Assembly (NCBI GenBank): GCA_035527755.1
Contig: DATKZX010000010.1
Location: forward strand, 1-49,376
Reading direction: 5' to 3'
DNA length: 49,376 nt
Origin: Methanomassiliicoccales archaeon
GTDB taxonomy: Archaea > Thermoplasmatota > Thermoplasmata > Methanomassiliicoccales > UBA472
In this document: piece after piece, positions 43,239 through 49,376 of the stretch
Position numbering within the stretch: the stretch's first letter is position 1
Layout of the letters: every line of letters begins with the position of its first letter
Notes under the pieces: generated by a model
The model's database searches: none
Told to the model about the DNA's origin: nothing
What the model saw: the letters and a program-made list of their open reading frames with translations, nothing else
Program-made: the position numbers and the translations under genes

Positions 43239-43898
43239 CTATTTCCTTACCAGCCAGGCCACTCTGCGTTCATCCGACCATATCTTGGTGACATTGCCGA
43301 ATCCCGCCGCGATGAGAGCTGATTCCCACTCCGCCACCGACCAGGAGCCGCGCTTCCTGAACACTGGGTGCCCGAACGCCCTATGGCTCTGCACACGGTC
43401 TCCGTCGGTCTCCACCATCTCCATGACCACTGCCGCACCCCCTCTTTCCAGGTGCCGGTGCATCGATTCAAGTACCTCGACACGCCGTGACATCGTCAGA
43501 TCACCTAGGGCGTTCAAGGAGAGCATCAGCCGGGCGGATATCTCTGGAAAACCGTCCTGAAGGGAAAGATGAGCCGCGTCCACGAATCCCAGTTTCACCC
43601 GGGTGCGCAGCCGGTCGAAGCATGTCCAGTTCATCTCCTCGGTAGGGGACAGAACAACGAACTTGCACAGGTCCTCGTGCTCCATGACCAGCGGCATCAG
43701 TGTTCGCAGGTCGCAATGCAGGTCCAAGACCCGGGAACCGGGAGTAAGGATCGAGCGTCCTATTCCCAAAATGACCTGATGAAGTCCGTAATAATCCGCC
43801 CCACCCTCTTTCAATGCAGCGTCGTTCGGCGCTGCCAGAGCGTTGGTGTGCAAGGCGTCTGCCGCGAACGGCAGCATATCAGACTTCGCTTCGGCCAT
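43239..43898 (-). CDS. Class I SAM-dependent methyltransferase-like protein
   Basis: The chosen ATG (MAEAKSDMLPFAADALHTNA) has GGGAGGT about eight bases upstream; a TTG at 43913 lies inside that ribosome-binding site. The 219-residue product has a Rossmann methyltransferase pattern (GSRVLDLHCDLRTLMPLVME, then LMLSLNALGDLTMSRRVEVL and HLERGGAAVVMEMVE). The first glycine loop reads DLHCDLRT in place of the usual D-x-G-x-G-x-G, so cofactor binding is uncertain. It is divergent from the flavin reductase gene across a short promoter region with a palindrome. The substrate is unknown. Confidence 0.75.
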   Translation of the reverse strand: MAEAKSDMLPFAADALHTNALAAPNDAALKEGGADYYGLHQVILGIGRSILTPGSRVLDLHCDLRTLMPLVMEHEDLCKFVVLSPTEEMNWTCFDRLRTRVKLGFVDAAHLSLQDGFPEISARLMLSLNALGDLTMSRRVEVLESMHRHLERGGAAVVMEMVETDGDRVQSHRAFGHPVFRKRGSWSVAEWESALIAAGFGNVTKIWSDERRVAWLVRK

Positions 43899-43932
43899 CT
43901 CATTACCTCCCAAATTATAAACACTGTTACCG

Positions 43933-43947
43933 TGCTATGTCATAGCA
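43933..43947. promoter_or_regulatory. Inverted repeat between divergent genes, candidate operator
   Basis: TGCTATG and CATAGCA are exact reverse complements around one T. A further partial copy (ATAGCATG) follows at once. The site is centred between the methyltransferase-like and flavin reductase genes and upstream of a TATA-like TATTTATG (43959-43966), so it could control both. Confidence 0.5.
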
Positions 43948-43986
43948 TAGCATGAAAGTATTTATGCGTTTTCCCCGACCCTCATC

Positions 43987-44634
43987 ATGAAACCGGATAC
44001 AGAGAACGATCCAATTCTCTTAGGACCCTATAGATATTCTAACAGGGACATAGTTCAGATGATCCATATGGCAAAGACGACCCTCGGCAAAAAGGTACCA
44101 ATGATGGGGCTCCCAGTGGTCCTAGTGGGGGCCAAGGTCCAAGGCAAGGTCAATTTTTGCACCGTGGCCTGGGCCACCATGATCGATGATGAGCCGCCAA
44201 AGATGGCGGTGGTGATGGGTAAGGAACGCCGGACCAAGGACGGGATCAAAGAGAACGGGACGTTCAGCATCAATCTGCCAGGGGTGAGCGCGGTCACAGC
44301 CACCGACTACTGCGGCACCCATTCCGGATACCGGGTGGACAAGACAGCGGTCTTCGACGTCTTCTTTGGAAAGACGCTCACCGCACCAATGGCGAGGGAG
44401 TGTCCGGTGAACATAGAGCTCATCCTGGAAGACATCGTGGAGTTCCAGGGGACGGACATGGTGGTCGGTGAGGTGGAGGAGGTCTATGTGAACGAGGACT
44501 GCCTGAGCGACGGTCGCCCAGACATGGAGAAGCTGGATATGCTCATGTATCTGAGCCCTGGCGGTCCCTACTTCACAAAAGGGAGGACGGTGGCCGATGC
44601 CTTCAAGGTGGGGATGGACCACAGTCCCTTGTGA
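43987..44634 (+). CDS. Flavin reductase-family (FMN-binding split-barrel) protein
   Basis: A 215-residue protein of the flavin reductase-like family: GLPVVLVGAKVQGKVNFCTV, then MGKERRTKDGIKENGTFSIN and ATDYCGTHSGYRVDK. These segments form the FMN-binding barrel seen in flavoredoxins of anaerobes. It probably carries electrons through bound FMN or reduces free flavin; the partner is unknown. A TATA-like element about 20-28 bases before the ATG and no ribosome-binding sequence suggest a leaderless mRNA. Its stop is one base from the convergent DUF2148 stop. Confidence 0.9.
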   Translation: MKPDTENDPILLGPYRYSNRDIVQMIHMAKTTLGKKVPMMGLPVVLVGAKVQGKVNFCTVAWATMIDDEPPKMAVVMGKERRTKDGIKENGTFSINLPGVSAVTATDYCGTHSGYRVDKTAVFDVFFGKTLTAPMARECPVNIELILEDIVEFQGTDMVVGEVEEVYVNEDCLSDGRPDMEKLDMLMYLSPGGPYFTKGRTVADAFKVGMDHSPL

Positions 44635-44635
44635 T

Positions 44636-45166
44636 TCATCCCTTACGATCGAAGAAGATGTTCTTGCCGGTCGCTGAAAGGGGAATTCCGTGGCATATGT
44701 TGGCTCGGGAATAACCGAGTTTGATGGCCGACACGCCGGCGTTATACATTATGCGATTATCCACGTTCATGTCCATGGCCACCTTGGCCGCCGATCCCAG
44801 GGCGATGCCCAGGTCCAGCAGGCGCAGGGCGCAGCTCGGTCCCTTGAATTCCTGGGTGACCGACACGGTGTTCAATTCAGCACATTTTTTCAGACCGCAG
44901 GCCCCGCAGTTCAATCCTACACCTGGGTGAGGAAGTAGCCCTATCAGAACCACGGCATCGGAAGCAAGCACATTGTATCCGTCCCTCTCATGGTGAGATA
45001 TATTTTGCCTCTTCCCGTAATCGACCATCTCTTCCCCTAGCTTGATCCTCTGCTCGTCGCTTAACAGAACGGTCTCGATGAAGTCCTTACCGGTTGCCTT
45101 GGGTGCGGTCCTGGCGGCCAGTTCCATGAGCCGCCCCACCATCAACACAGTGTCTTTATTGCTCAT
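44636..45166 (-). CDS. DUF2148-family ferredoxin-like protein
   Basis: This 176-residue protein has the cysteine cluster GLNCGACGLKKCAELN (C-x2-C-x4-C) plus GPSCALRLLDLGIALGSA, where a fourth cysteine could complete an iron-sulfur site. ANICHGIPLSATGKNIFFDR closes it. The family (annotated as ferredoxin-domain or DUF2148 proteins in archaea and anaerobic bacteria) has no assigned function as far as I know. A redox role with the neighbouring flavin reductase is plausible, but they are convergent, not in one transcript. Confidence 0.88.
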   Translation of the reverse strand: MSNKDTVLMVGRLMELAARTAPKATGKDFIETVLLSDEQRIKLGEEMVDYGKRQNISHHERDGYNVLASDAVVLIGLLPHPGVGLNCGACGLKKCAELNTVSVTQEFKGPSCALRLLDLGIALGSAAKVAMDMNVDNRIMYNAGVSAIKLGYSRANICHGIPLSATGKNIFFDRKG

Positions 45167-45283
45167 GGGAAATCAATGGGCTGACGACTTTATGACCTTT
45201 TCACTGTTCTTTCATGGTCGATCGCGAAAAAACAAAGCTTACTTTTAATAGGCCACTAAATCTTTCTTATCGTTGTGATATAA

Positions 45284-45688
45284 ATGGTTAAGATGCCGCC
45301 CGAGATCAAAGAAGCATTATCAAAACAGAAGCCCATTCCGATCGCCACCGCCACCAAGGACGGCACGCCCAACGTCATCTTCCTCGGCCTGATGAAGATC
45401 CTGGACGATGAGACTCTATTACTTGCCGACAACTTCTTCTTGAAGACGGCGGCCAACCTATCGGAGAACCCACGCATATCTTTGCTGTGCTACGATTCGG
45501 ATACTAAAAAGTCCTATCAGCTGAAGGGCTCAGCCAAGGTGTACAAGGCTGGCCCACAGTTCGACGAGATGAGGAAATGGGTACACGGTGTCAACTCCAA
45601 GCTTCCTGCCAAGGCCGCCGTGGTTGTCAAGATCGAGGCGATCTACGATGCCATGTGGGGACCATCCGCCGGAAAGTTGATAGTCTGA
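45284..45688 (+). CDS. Pyridoxamine 5'-phosphate oxidase-like split-barrel protein
   Basis: A 134-residue single-domain protein: PIPIATATKDGTPNVIFLGL then ETLLLADNFFLKTAANLSEN and LKGSAKVYKAGPQFDEMRKW. These match the flavin-binding PNPOx-like family, small members of which bind FMN, F420 or heme. In archaea F420-linked reductases share this fold, but no diagnostic residue decides the cofactor. A TATA-like CTTTTAATA is about 35 bases upstream of the ATG, which is divergent from DUF2148. Confidence 0.85.
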   Translation: MVKMPPEIKEALSKQKPIPIATATKDGTPNVIFLGLMKILDDETLLLADNFFLKTAANLSENPRISLLCYDSDTKKSYQLKGSAKVYKAGPQFDEMRKWVHGVNSKLPAKAAVVVKIEAIYDAMWGPSAGKLIV

Positions 45689-45739
45689 TCTGCAAAGACC
45701 TATGACCGATCAGGGATGTTATCACAGGGAGATCATCAT

Positions 45740-46288
45740 ATGAATGGAGCGGAAGCGCTAGATCTGGTCAAAGGGCATGTTTCAAAGGAGGGCAATCTGA
45801 AGCACATGATAGCGGTAGGGGCGGTCATGAGGCAGACGGCCCAAAGACTGAGCCAGGACCAGGATATCTGGGAGATCACAGGGATACTGCACGACATCGA
45901 TTTCGAGGAATGCCACGGAATGGAGGACCACGGCCTGATCGCCAAAGATATACTATCGGGGAAGGTGCCCGAGGAGATCATCCAGGCTATTCTTGCCCAC
46001 AACTACGAGGCCACCGGGGTACCGGTGGATAACGATCTCAAGCAGGCACTGATAGCGGCGGATGCCGTGTCCGGGCTGATCATCGCCTGCACTCTCGTCA
46101 TCCCCTCTAAAAAGCTGGTGGACGTCAAGGTCAGGTCCATCATCAAGAAGTTCGGGAACAAGGACTTCGCCAAGGGCGTGGACCGCGGTCGTATCGTCTA
46201 TTGTGAACAGCTGGGCATCCCTCGGGACGAGTTCTTTCAGGTGGCATTGGACGGCATGGTCAATGCTGCTGACGAGCTCGGCCTCTGA
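45740..46288 (+). CDS. HD-domain phosphohydrolase
   Basis: The ATG gives MNGAEALDLVKGHVSKEGNL and is preceded by AGGGAG; an earlier in-frame ATG at 45716 lacks one. The 182-residue product has the HD signature: His in GNLKHMIAVGAVM, the HD pair in GILHDIDFEECHGMEDHGLI, and a later AADAVSGLIIA with Asp. These bind divalent metal for phosphate ester hydrolysis. The substrate is unknown; nucleotides are common. It lies 51 bases downstream of the PPOX-like gene and may be co-transcribed. Confidence 0.9.
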   Translation: MNGAEALDLVKGHVSKEGNLKHMIAVGAVMRQTAQRLSQDQDIWEITGILHDIDFEECHGMEDHGLIAKDILSGKVPEEIIQAILAHNYEATGVPVDNDLKQALIAADAVSGLIIACTLVIPSKKLVDVKVRSIIKKFGNKDFAKGVDRGRIVYCEQLGIPRDEFFQVALDGMVNAADELGL

Positions 46289-46342
46289 TAAAACGGTACT
46301 CTTTAATCAGAGCGGCGCCTCTGCGACTGCGAAGGTCATCAC

Positions 46343-47158
46343 TTGAATGTCGGTTTCATCGGTCTAGGAAACATGGGCTCGGCAATAGCGATCGGGTTGC
46401 TGGGCAACGGAGGGTTGGAGCCCGGGCAGGTAAAGTTGGCCAACCGCTCCCCCGGAAAGGCGCAGGATCTCAGCCTGAGGTTCCCTGGCGCCGAGGTGGT
46501 GAAAGGGAACGATCGGCTGGCTGAACAATGTGGTATCATTTTCGTCAGCGTACGATCGGACCAGGTCCTCGATGTGCTGAAAGAGATCTCGTCTCAGCGC
46601 CAGGGCTCTCATCTGGTCATCACCAACGGGGGCTTCACCCTGGATCAGATAGAAAAGATATGTCCAGGGGCGGTGAGCAAACTGATACCCTCGATAACAA
46701 TGGAGGTCGGCCGCGGGGTTTCGCTGGTCTGCTACGGCTCCCGGGTCACATCTGAACAAAGGGACATACTGGAGAACATGCTGCGCAAGGCGTCCATGGT
46801 CAAGATCGTTCCTGAGGAAAAGCTCGATGTGGCCGCCGATCTCACCAGCTGCGGCCCCGCCCTGATCGCCGAGATGATGGGACAGTTCTCATCTGCCGGC
46901 GTTCGCCATGGGCAGATCGTTCCCGAAGAGGCATGGGGCATGGTCCTGGAGACCTTGGTCGGAGTCGCGCTCGCTCTCCAAAACGGTATCGGCGTGGAGG
47001 AGTTGAAGAGCAAGGTGGCCACCAAGGGCGGTATCACCGAGCAGGGGCTCAAGGTCCTGGAAAGGGAATTGCCCGGGGTGTTCGACCAGATGATAGAAGC
47101 TACCCTGACCAAGTATTCAATGGTCAGGAAGAGCATGGCCGAGCAGTTCGACGATTGA
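46343..47158 (+). CDS. proC: Pyrroline-5-carboxylate reductase
   Basis: The 271-residue enzyme makes proline from pyrroline-5-carboxylate with NAD(P)H. The frame has no ATG at its start and opens with TTG, giving MNVGFIGLGNMGSAIAIGLL with the dinucleotide-binding G-x-G-x-x-G in place. The C-terminal dimer domain has FSSAGVRHGQIVPEEAWGMV and KVATKGGITEQGLKVLEREL, equivalent to the proline-binding S-P-G-G-T-T-x-x-G-L loop; the loop here reads ATKGGITEQGL, so the usual Ser-Pro is replaced. Other imine reductases share this fold, so ProC is likely but not certain. Confidence 0.88.
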   Translation: MNVGFIGLGNMGSAIAIGLLGNGGLEPGQVKLANRSPGKAQDLSLRFPGAEVVKGNDRLAEQCGIIFVSVRSDQVLDVLKEISSQRQGSHLVITNGGFTLDQIEKICPGAVSKLIPSITMEVGRGVSLVCYGSRVTSEQRDILENMLRKASMVKIVPEEKLDVAADLTSCGPALIAEMMGQFSSAGVRHGQIVPEEAWGMVLETLVGVALALQNGIGVEELKSKVATKGGITEQGLKVLERELPGVFDQMIEATLTKYSMVRKSMAEQFDD

Positions 47159-47160
47159 CC

Positions 47161-48120
47161 TTACACACGAACCGGGTTGCGAATCAGGGTCTCAAGCAAT
47201 CCCTGTACCTGTTCCGCGGGCAGGGGGTTCAAAGCCCTCATGGTCATCGGGTCCACCTCGTATATGTTCTGGAAGATCTTTCTTCCACCGTGCCCTCCCA
47301 TTAGGTCCACCTGTAACGTTTTCATGCGCATGAACCGATGCAGTTGCCAATGGTATATCTGACCGAACTCAATGTTCTCCCTGACCATGTAGGTCTTACT
47401 GAAAATTCCTTTTTCCTCAACGAACGCCAGACGTTGATCGGTAGCAAGGAGCAATCCGTTCATCATGGGGGTGCGTTGATCGTCGTTGAAATTGGGGTTC
47501 GGCATTTCCAGCCCCGCCCTCCATATTTGCATCGGTCTCTCGTTCGGACGGAGGGCTGTGGCCATGACGATCTGCGGTAACAAGGCAGGCAGACCAAGCG
47601 GGGCTCTCGACGGTCCAACATTGGAAATGACCGGGGAGGTCTGAGGTGGTTGGGATTGCGGTGTCTGCACCGAAGGGTACGCCTGCTGCGGAGCAGGTGG
47701 TGAATACTGTACAGGTGGTTGGACCGGTGGGACAGGCCGCGGGAGTGCCGATACCGGCTGGGACTGATAGGTCGGTGGCATTTGAGCAGGTGTCTGCTGC
47801 GGAGCAGGAGGTGAATAAGGTAATGGTGGTTGAGATTGCGGCGCCTGCACCGAGGGGTAGGTTCGTTGCGGGAAAGGCTGCGCTAGCCAGGGAGCGGGTT
47901 GGTCGTGCGGTTGCTGATATGCCGATGGGGGTGGGACATAGCCCGGTCGAGGTATCGGTTGAGAATAAGGTTGGGACTGCTGTACCGGCTGCACCGGCGG
48001 AGAGGGGACAATGGGCGCGGGCATTGCTGCACCCATCAAGAAATTAGACTTCGGCGTACCGCACTCCATACAATAATTATCGGTCTCAGTGGGGCGGGAC
48101 TTACACGTGGGGCAGATCAT
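47161..48120 (-). CDS. Zinc-ribbon protein with long Pro/Gln-rich linker and C-terminal PH-like domain
   Basis: The N-terminus has a four-cysteine zinc ribbon (CPTCKSRPTETDNYCMECG, residues 3-21). Residues about 30-175 are low-complexity Pro, Gln, Ser and Tyr with repeated YSPPAPQQ and YPSVQ-PQSQPP blocks and are surely disordered. The last 135 residues form a compact domain (MNGLLLATDQRLAFVEEKGI and NIEFGQIYHWQLHRFMRM) reminiscent of bacterial PH or short-C-terminal membrane-sensor domains. No membrane helix is visible. I cannot assign a function. It is convergent with proC, with a two-base gap. Confidence 0.8.
   Translation of the reverse strand: MICPTCKSRPTETDNYCMECGTPKSNFLMGAAMPAPIVPSPPVQPVQQSQPYSQPIPRPGYVPPPSAYQQPHDQPAPWLAQPFPQRTYPSVQAPQSQPPLPYSPPAPQQTPAQMPPTYQSQPVSALPRPVPPVQPPVQYSPPAPQQAYPSVQTPQSQPPQTSPVISNVGPSRAPLGLPALLPQIVMATALRPNERPMQIWRAGLEMPNPNFNDDQRTPMMNGLLLATDQRLAFVEEKGIFSKTYMVRENIEFGQIYHWQLHRFMRMKTLQVDLMGGHGGRKIFQNIYEVDPMTMRALNPLPAEQVQGLLETLIRNPVRV
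47640..47880 (-). repeat. Imperfect coding repeats (Pro/Gln-rich) within the zinc-ribbon protein
   Basis: Two copies of a block coding YPSVQ-PQSQPP (near 47640-47690 and 47820-47865) and two coding YSPPAPQQ (near 47682-47710 and 47790-47815) are alike at DNA level, including the shared string CTGCTGCGGAGCAGG on the plus strand. This suggests expansion by duplication of a short coding unit. Confidence 0.6.
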
Positions 48121-48277
48121 GATGATCTACGAACAATTACCTAGGGACGATTAATCGTTTACGCCAATATTATCATTCTCAGAAAGAAGGGAGCTGCACT
48201 TGGGGCTGATCATGAGATGAATTACGATCTCTCGCCCAGTGATGATCGATAGTTCATGCCGACCATCAGCTTTTTAT

Positions 48278-49009
48278 TTAATTCCGTGGCCTTCCCACCA
48301 CGCTCATGTAGAGCGCGCTCTCCTCCTCCCCATCCACGCCCAACAGCTCATTCACCTCGTCGTCGTAGGCAGCGGCCATCTGGCAGCTTCCAAGTTCAAG
48401 GGATACTGCCACCAGGGCCAGGTTCTGGGCCACGTGTCCCGCGTCCAAATATACGTAGCGATAGGCGCGTTCACCATACTTCCAACGGCAGCGCTCAAAG
48501 ACCGCCGTCCAAATGAAGACGACCGGCGCCTTGGCGCACATGCCCTGGTCCAACGCCGCTCGTGCCACCTCACTTCCCAGAACACCTTTTCTCACCAGTT
48601 CCAAGGAATGCTCGGTGATGGAGTAATGATATATGCCTGGAGACACACCCTGAACGTTATTGACGGCCACATAGGTCTCGATGGGGTATAGCGCACCAGC
48701 GGACGGTGCGGTGCGAAACTCAAAGCCTCGTTCACGCCTGGTGATGCCTGTGGAGGCCCAGAGAAGATATGAAAGGTCCTCCAATGCCAAGGGTCCCGTC
48801 TCAAAGTCGCGCACGCTCTTTCTGGACCTCAAGGTCTGGTCCAATGGAGCGATCGGGTGTCTCCGTTCAGGGAGTTTAATCCTGGCCCGGTCTGGATAGG
48901 TCTTGTAGGTATCTGGCCTCTTGTCCCAGTCCATCCTCCTACCGACCAATCGGTCCCGGCGATGCTTGGTCTCCTTTTGAAACGTCTCCCCAACGCTTGC
49001 CTCGGTCAT
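48278..49009 (-). CDS. SagB-type nitroreductase-fold oxidoreductase
   Basis: The 243-residue protein has the flavin nitroreductase fold of the SagB/ThcOx family. RSRKSVRDFETGPLALEDLS opens the domain; RTAPSAGALYPIETYVAVNN is the FMN-binding R-x-A-P-S-A-G-A-L-Y-P signature; and YLDAGHVAQNLALVAVSLEL with GSCQMAAAYDDEVNELLGVD closes it. SagB enzymes oxidise azolines in peptide antibiotics, but no YcaO cyclodehydratase is nearby, so this copy is probably a stand-alone reductase of unknown substrate. The first 25 residues are basic and may be an over-long start. Confidence 0.9.
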   Translation of the reverse strand: MTEASVGETFQKETKHRRDRLVGRRMDWDKRPDTYKTYPDRARIKLPERRHPIAPLDQTLRSRKSVRDFETGPLALEDLSYLLWASTGITRRERGFEFRTAPSAGALYPIETYVAVNNVQGVSPGIYHYSITEHSLELVRKGVLGSEVARAALDQGMCAKAPVVFIWTAVFERCRWKYGERAYRYVYLDAGHVAQNLALVAVSLELGSCQMAAAYDDEVNELLGVDGEEESALYMSVVGRPRN

Positions 49010-49248
49010 TAGTTAATGATTGGACCCGCCCGGACATAAAGTTTGAGAGCGAGGGAAGGTACACAGACGATTTCGACTTTAGCTGCAGGTCATTACCCGC
49101 GTTCAAGGATGGCTGACACAGTATGTAGCTCAGATGTGGAACTCCCCCATCACCGACCTCTCCATGTTAAACAGTAGGCAGTAAATAGCTGACATTTGAA
49201 TTTACAAGGTCATCTTAGCGAATTCAAACCATCGAAGGGCACAGGTTA

Positions 49249-49376
49249 ATGATCATGAACAGGCAAGTGACTAAAAATGAAAAGAAGGCGGCCAGCCTCA
49301 AGGTGCCCTCGCAGGTCAAATGGCTGATCCTTCTCGCCTCGTTCAGTTCCATAGGTTACGGATACCTTATCACGGC
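49249..49376 (+). CDS. Start of an MFS-type transporter (3' end cut by window)
   Basis: An ATG at 49249 (or 49255) opens a frame that runs to the window edge. It encodes a hydrophilic stretch of about 25 residues (with KNEKKAASLKVPSQVK) and then the first membrane helix (WLILLASFSSIGYGYLIT), which resembles the first helix of MFS transporters. The fragment is too short to assign a substrate. It is divergent from the SagB-type gene across about 240 bases in which I saw no gene. Confidence 0.6.
   Translation, partial: MIMNRQVTKNEKKAASLKVPSQVKWLILLASFSSIGYGYLIT

Noticed and set aside
48278-49009. Peptide antibiotic (azoline) biosynthesis cluster around the SagB-type gene.
   Set aside because: No YcaO cyclodehydratase, precursor peptide or exporter in the neighbouring genes; the MFS start at the window edge alone is not enough.
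1-49376. CRISPR array, insertion sequence, prophage or integrated element.
   Set aside because: No regularly spaced direct repeats, transposase, integrase or duplication of the tRNA-Phe 3' end was seen on reading both strands.

Overview
The window looks like a piece of an archaeal chromosome from the Thermoplasmatota, plausibly a relative of Methanomassiliicoccales. The signs are archaeal-type secretion ATPases with FlaJ/TadC-like platforms, a KaiC-like RecA ATPase, DUF531, an Lhr helicase, TATA-like elements ahead of genes, a tRNA-Phe with an intron at the archaeal 37/38 position, and an hgcAB pair. No methanogenesis marker such as mcr lies here, so the order-level placement is inference. 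I saw no CRISPR array, insertion sequence, integrase or phage gene. Coding density is high.

Bases 1-10104 are a cell-surface region. A truncated giant exported protein with CARDB repeats and cytoplasmic zinc ribbons converges on a five-gene minus-strand operon for a type IV pilus-like machine. That operon holds one pilin-like protein, two secretion ATPases and two TadC/FlaJ-type membrane proteins. A tRNA-Phe gene, a possible SecB-like protein and a coiled-coil KaiC-like ATPase follow (10.3-12.6 kb). After a 380-base AT-rich intergenic region with nested inverted repeats comes a run of housekeeping-like genes (13.0-21 kb): a 56-residue protein, a deoxyhypusine synthase-like enzyme, a SPOUT-like DUF531 protein, a membrane protein, purM, rlmE, an 81-residue unknown, an FAH-family hydrolase and Lhr.

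Bases 21-32.3 kb are bioenergetic: a ClC channel/antiporter with CBS domains, an HdrD-like iron-sulfur protein, a rubrerythrin-like protein and, divergently, a tight six-gene operon with the hyfB-C-E-F-G-I order. Its catalytic-type subunit has lost three of the four cysteines that bind the NiFe site in hydrogenases. I therefore read it as an energy-converting hydrogenase-related (Ehr) complex, intermediate between group 4 hydrogenases and complex I, with unknown electron donor and acceptor.

Bases 32.3-37.8 kb carry stress and repair genes (two UspA proteins, GNAT, exonuclease III), an MFS transporter and a membrane histidine kinase. At 37.8-39.4 kb is a compact mercury-methylation operon, hgcC-hgcA-hgcB, with the diagnostic cap-helix motif in HgcA, the two-cluster ferredoxin HgcB with a terminal cysteine pair, and an AbrB-like protein in first position. 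A perfect inverted repeat lies at its promoter. The remainder (39.5-49.4 kb) is a set of mostly single genes: GNAT, NYN-LOTUS RNA-binding or nuclease protein, aldo/keto reductase, EEP-family phosphodiesterase, methyltransferase, flavin reductase, DUF2148, PPOX-family protein, HD phosphohydrolase, proC, a Pro/Gln-rich zinc-ribbon protein, a SagB-type oxidoreductase and the start of an MFS transporter cut by the window edge.
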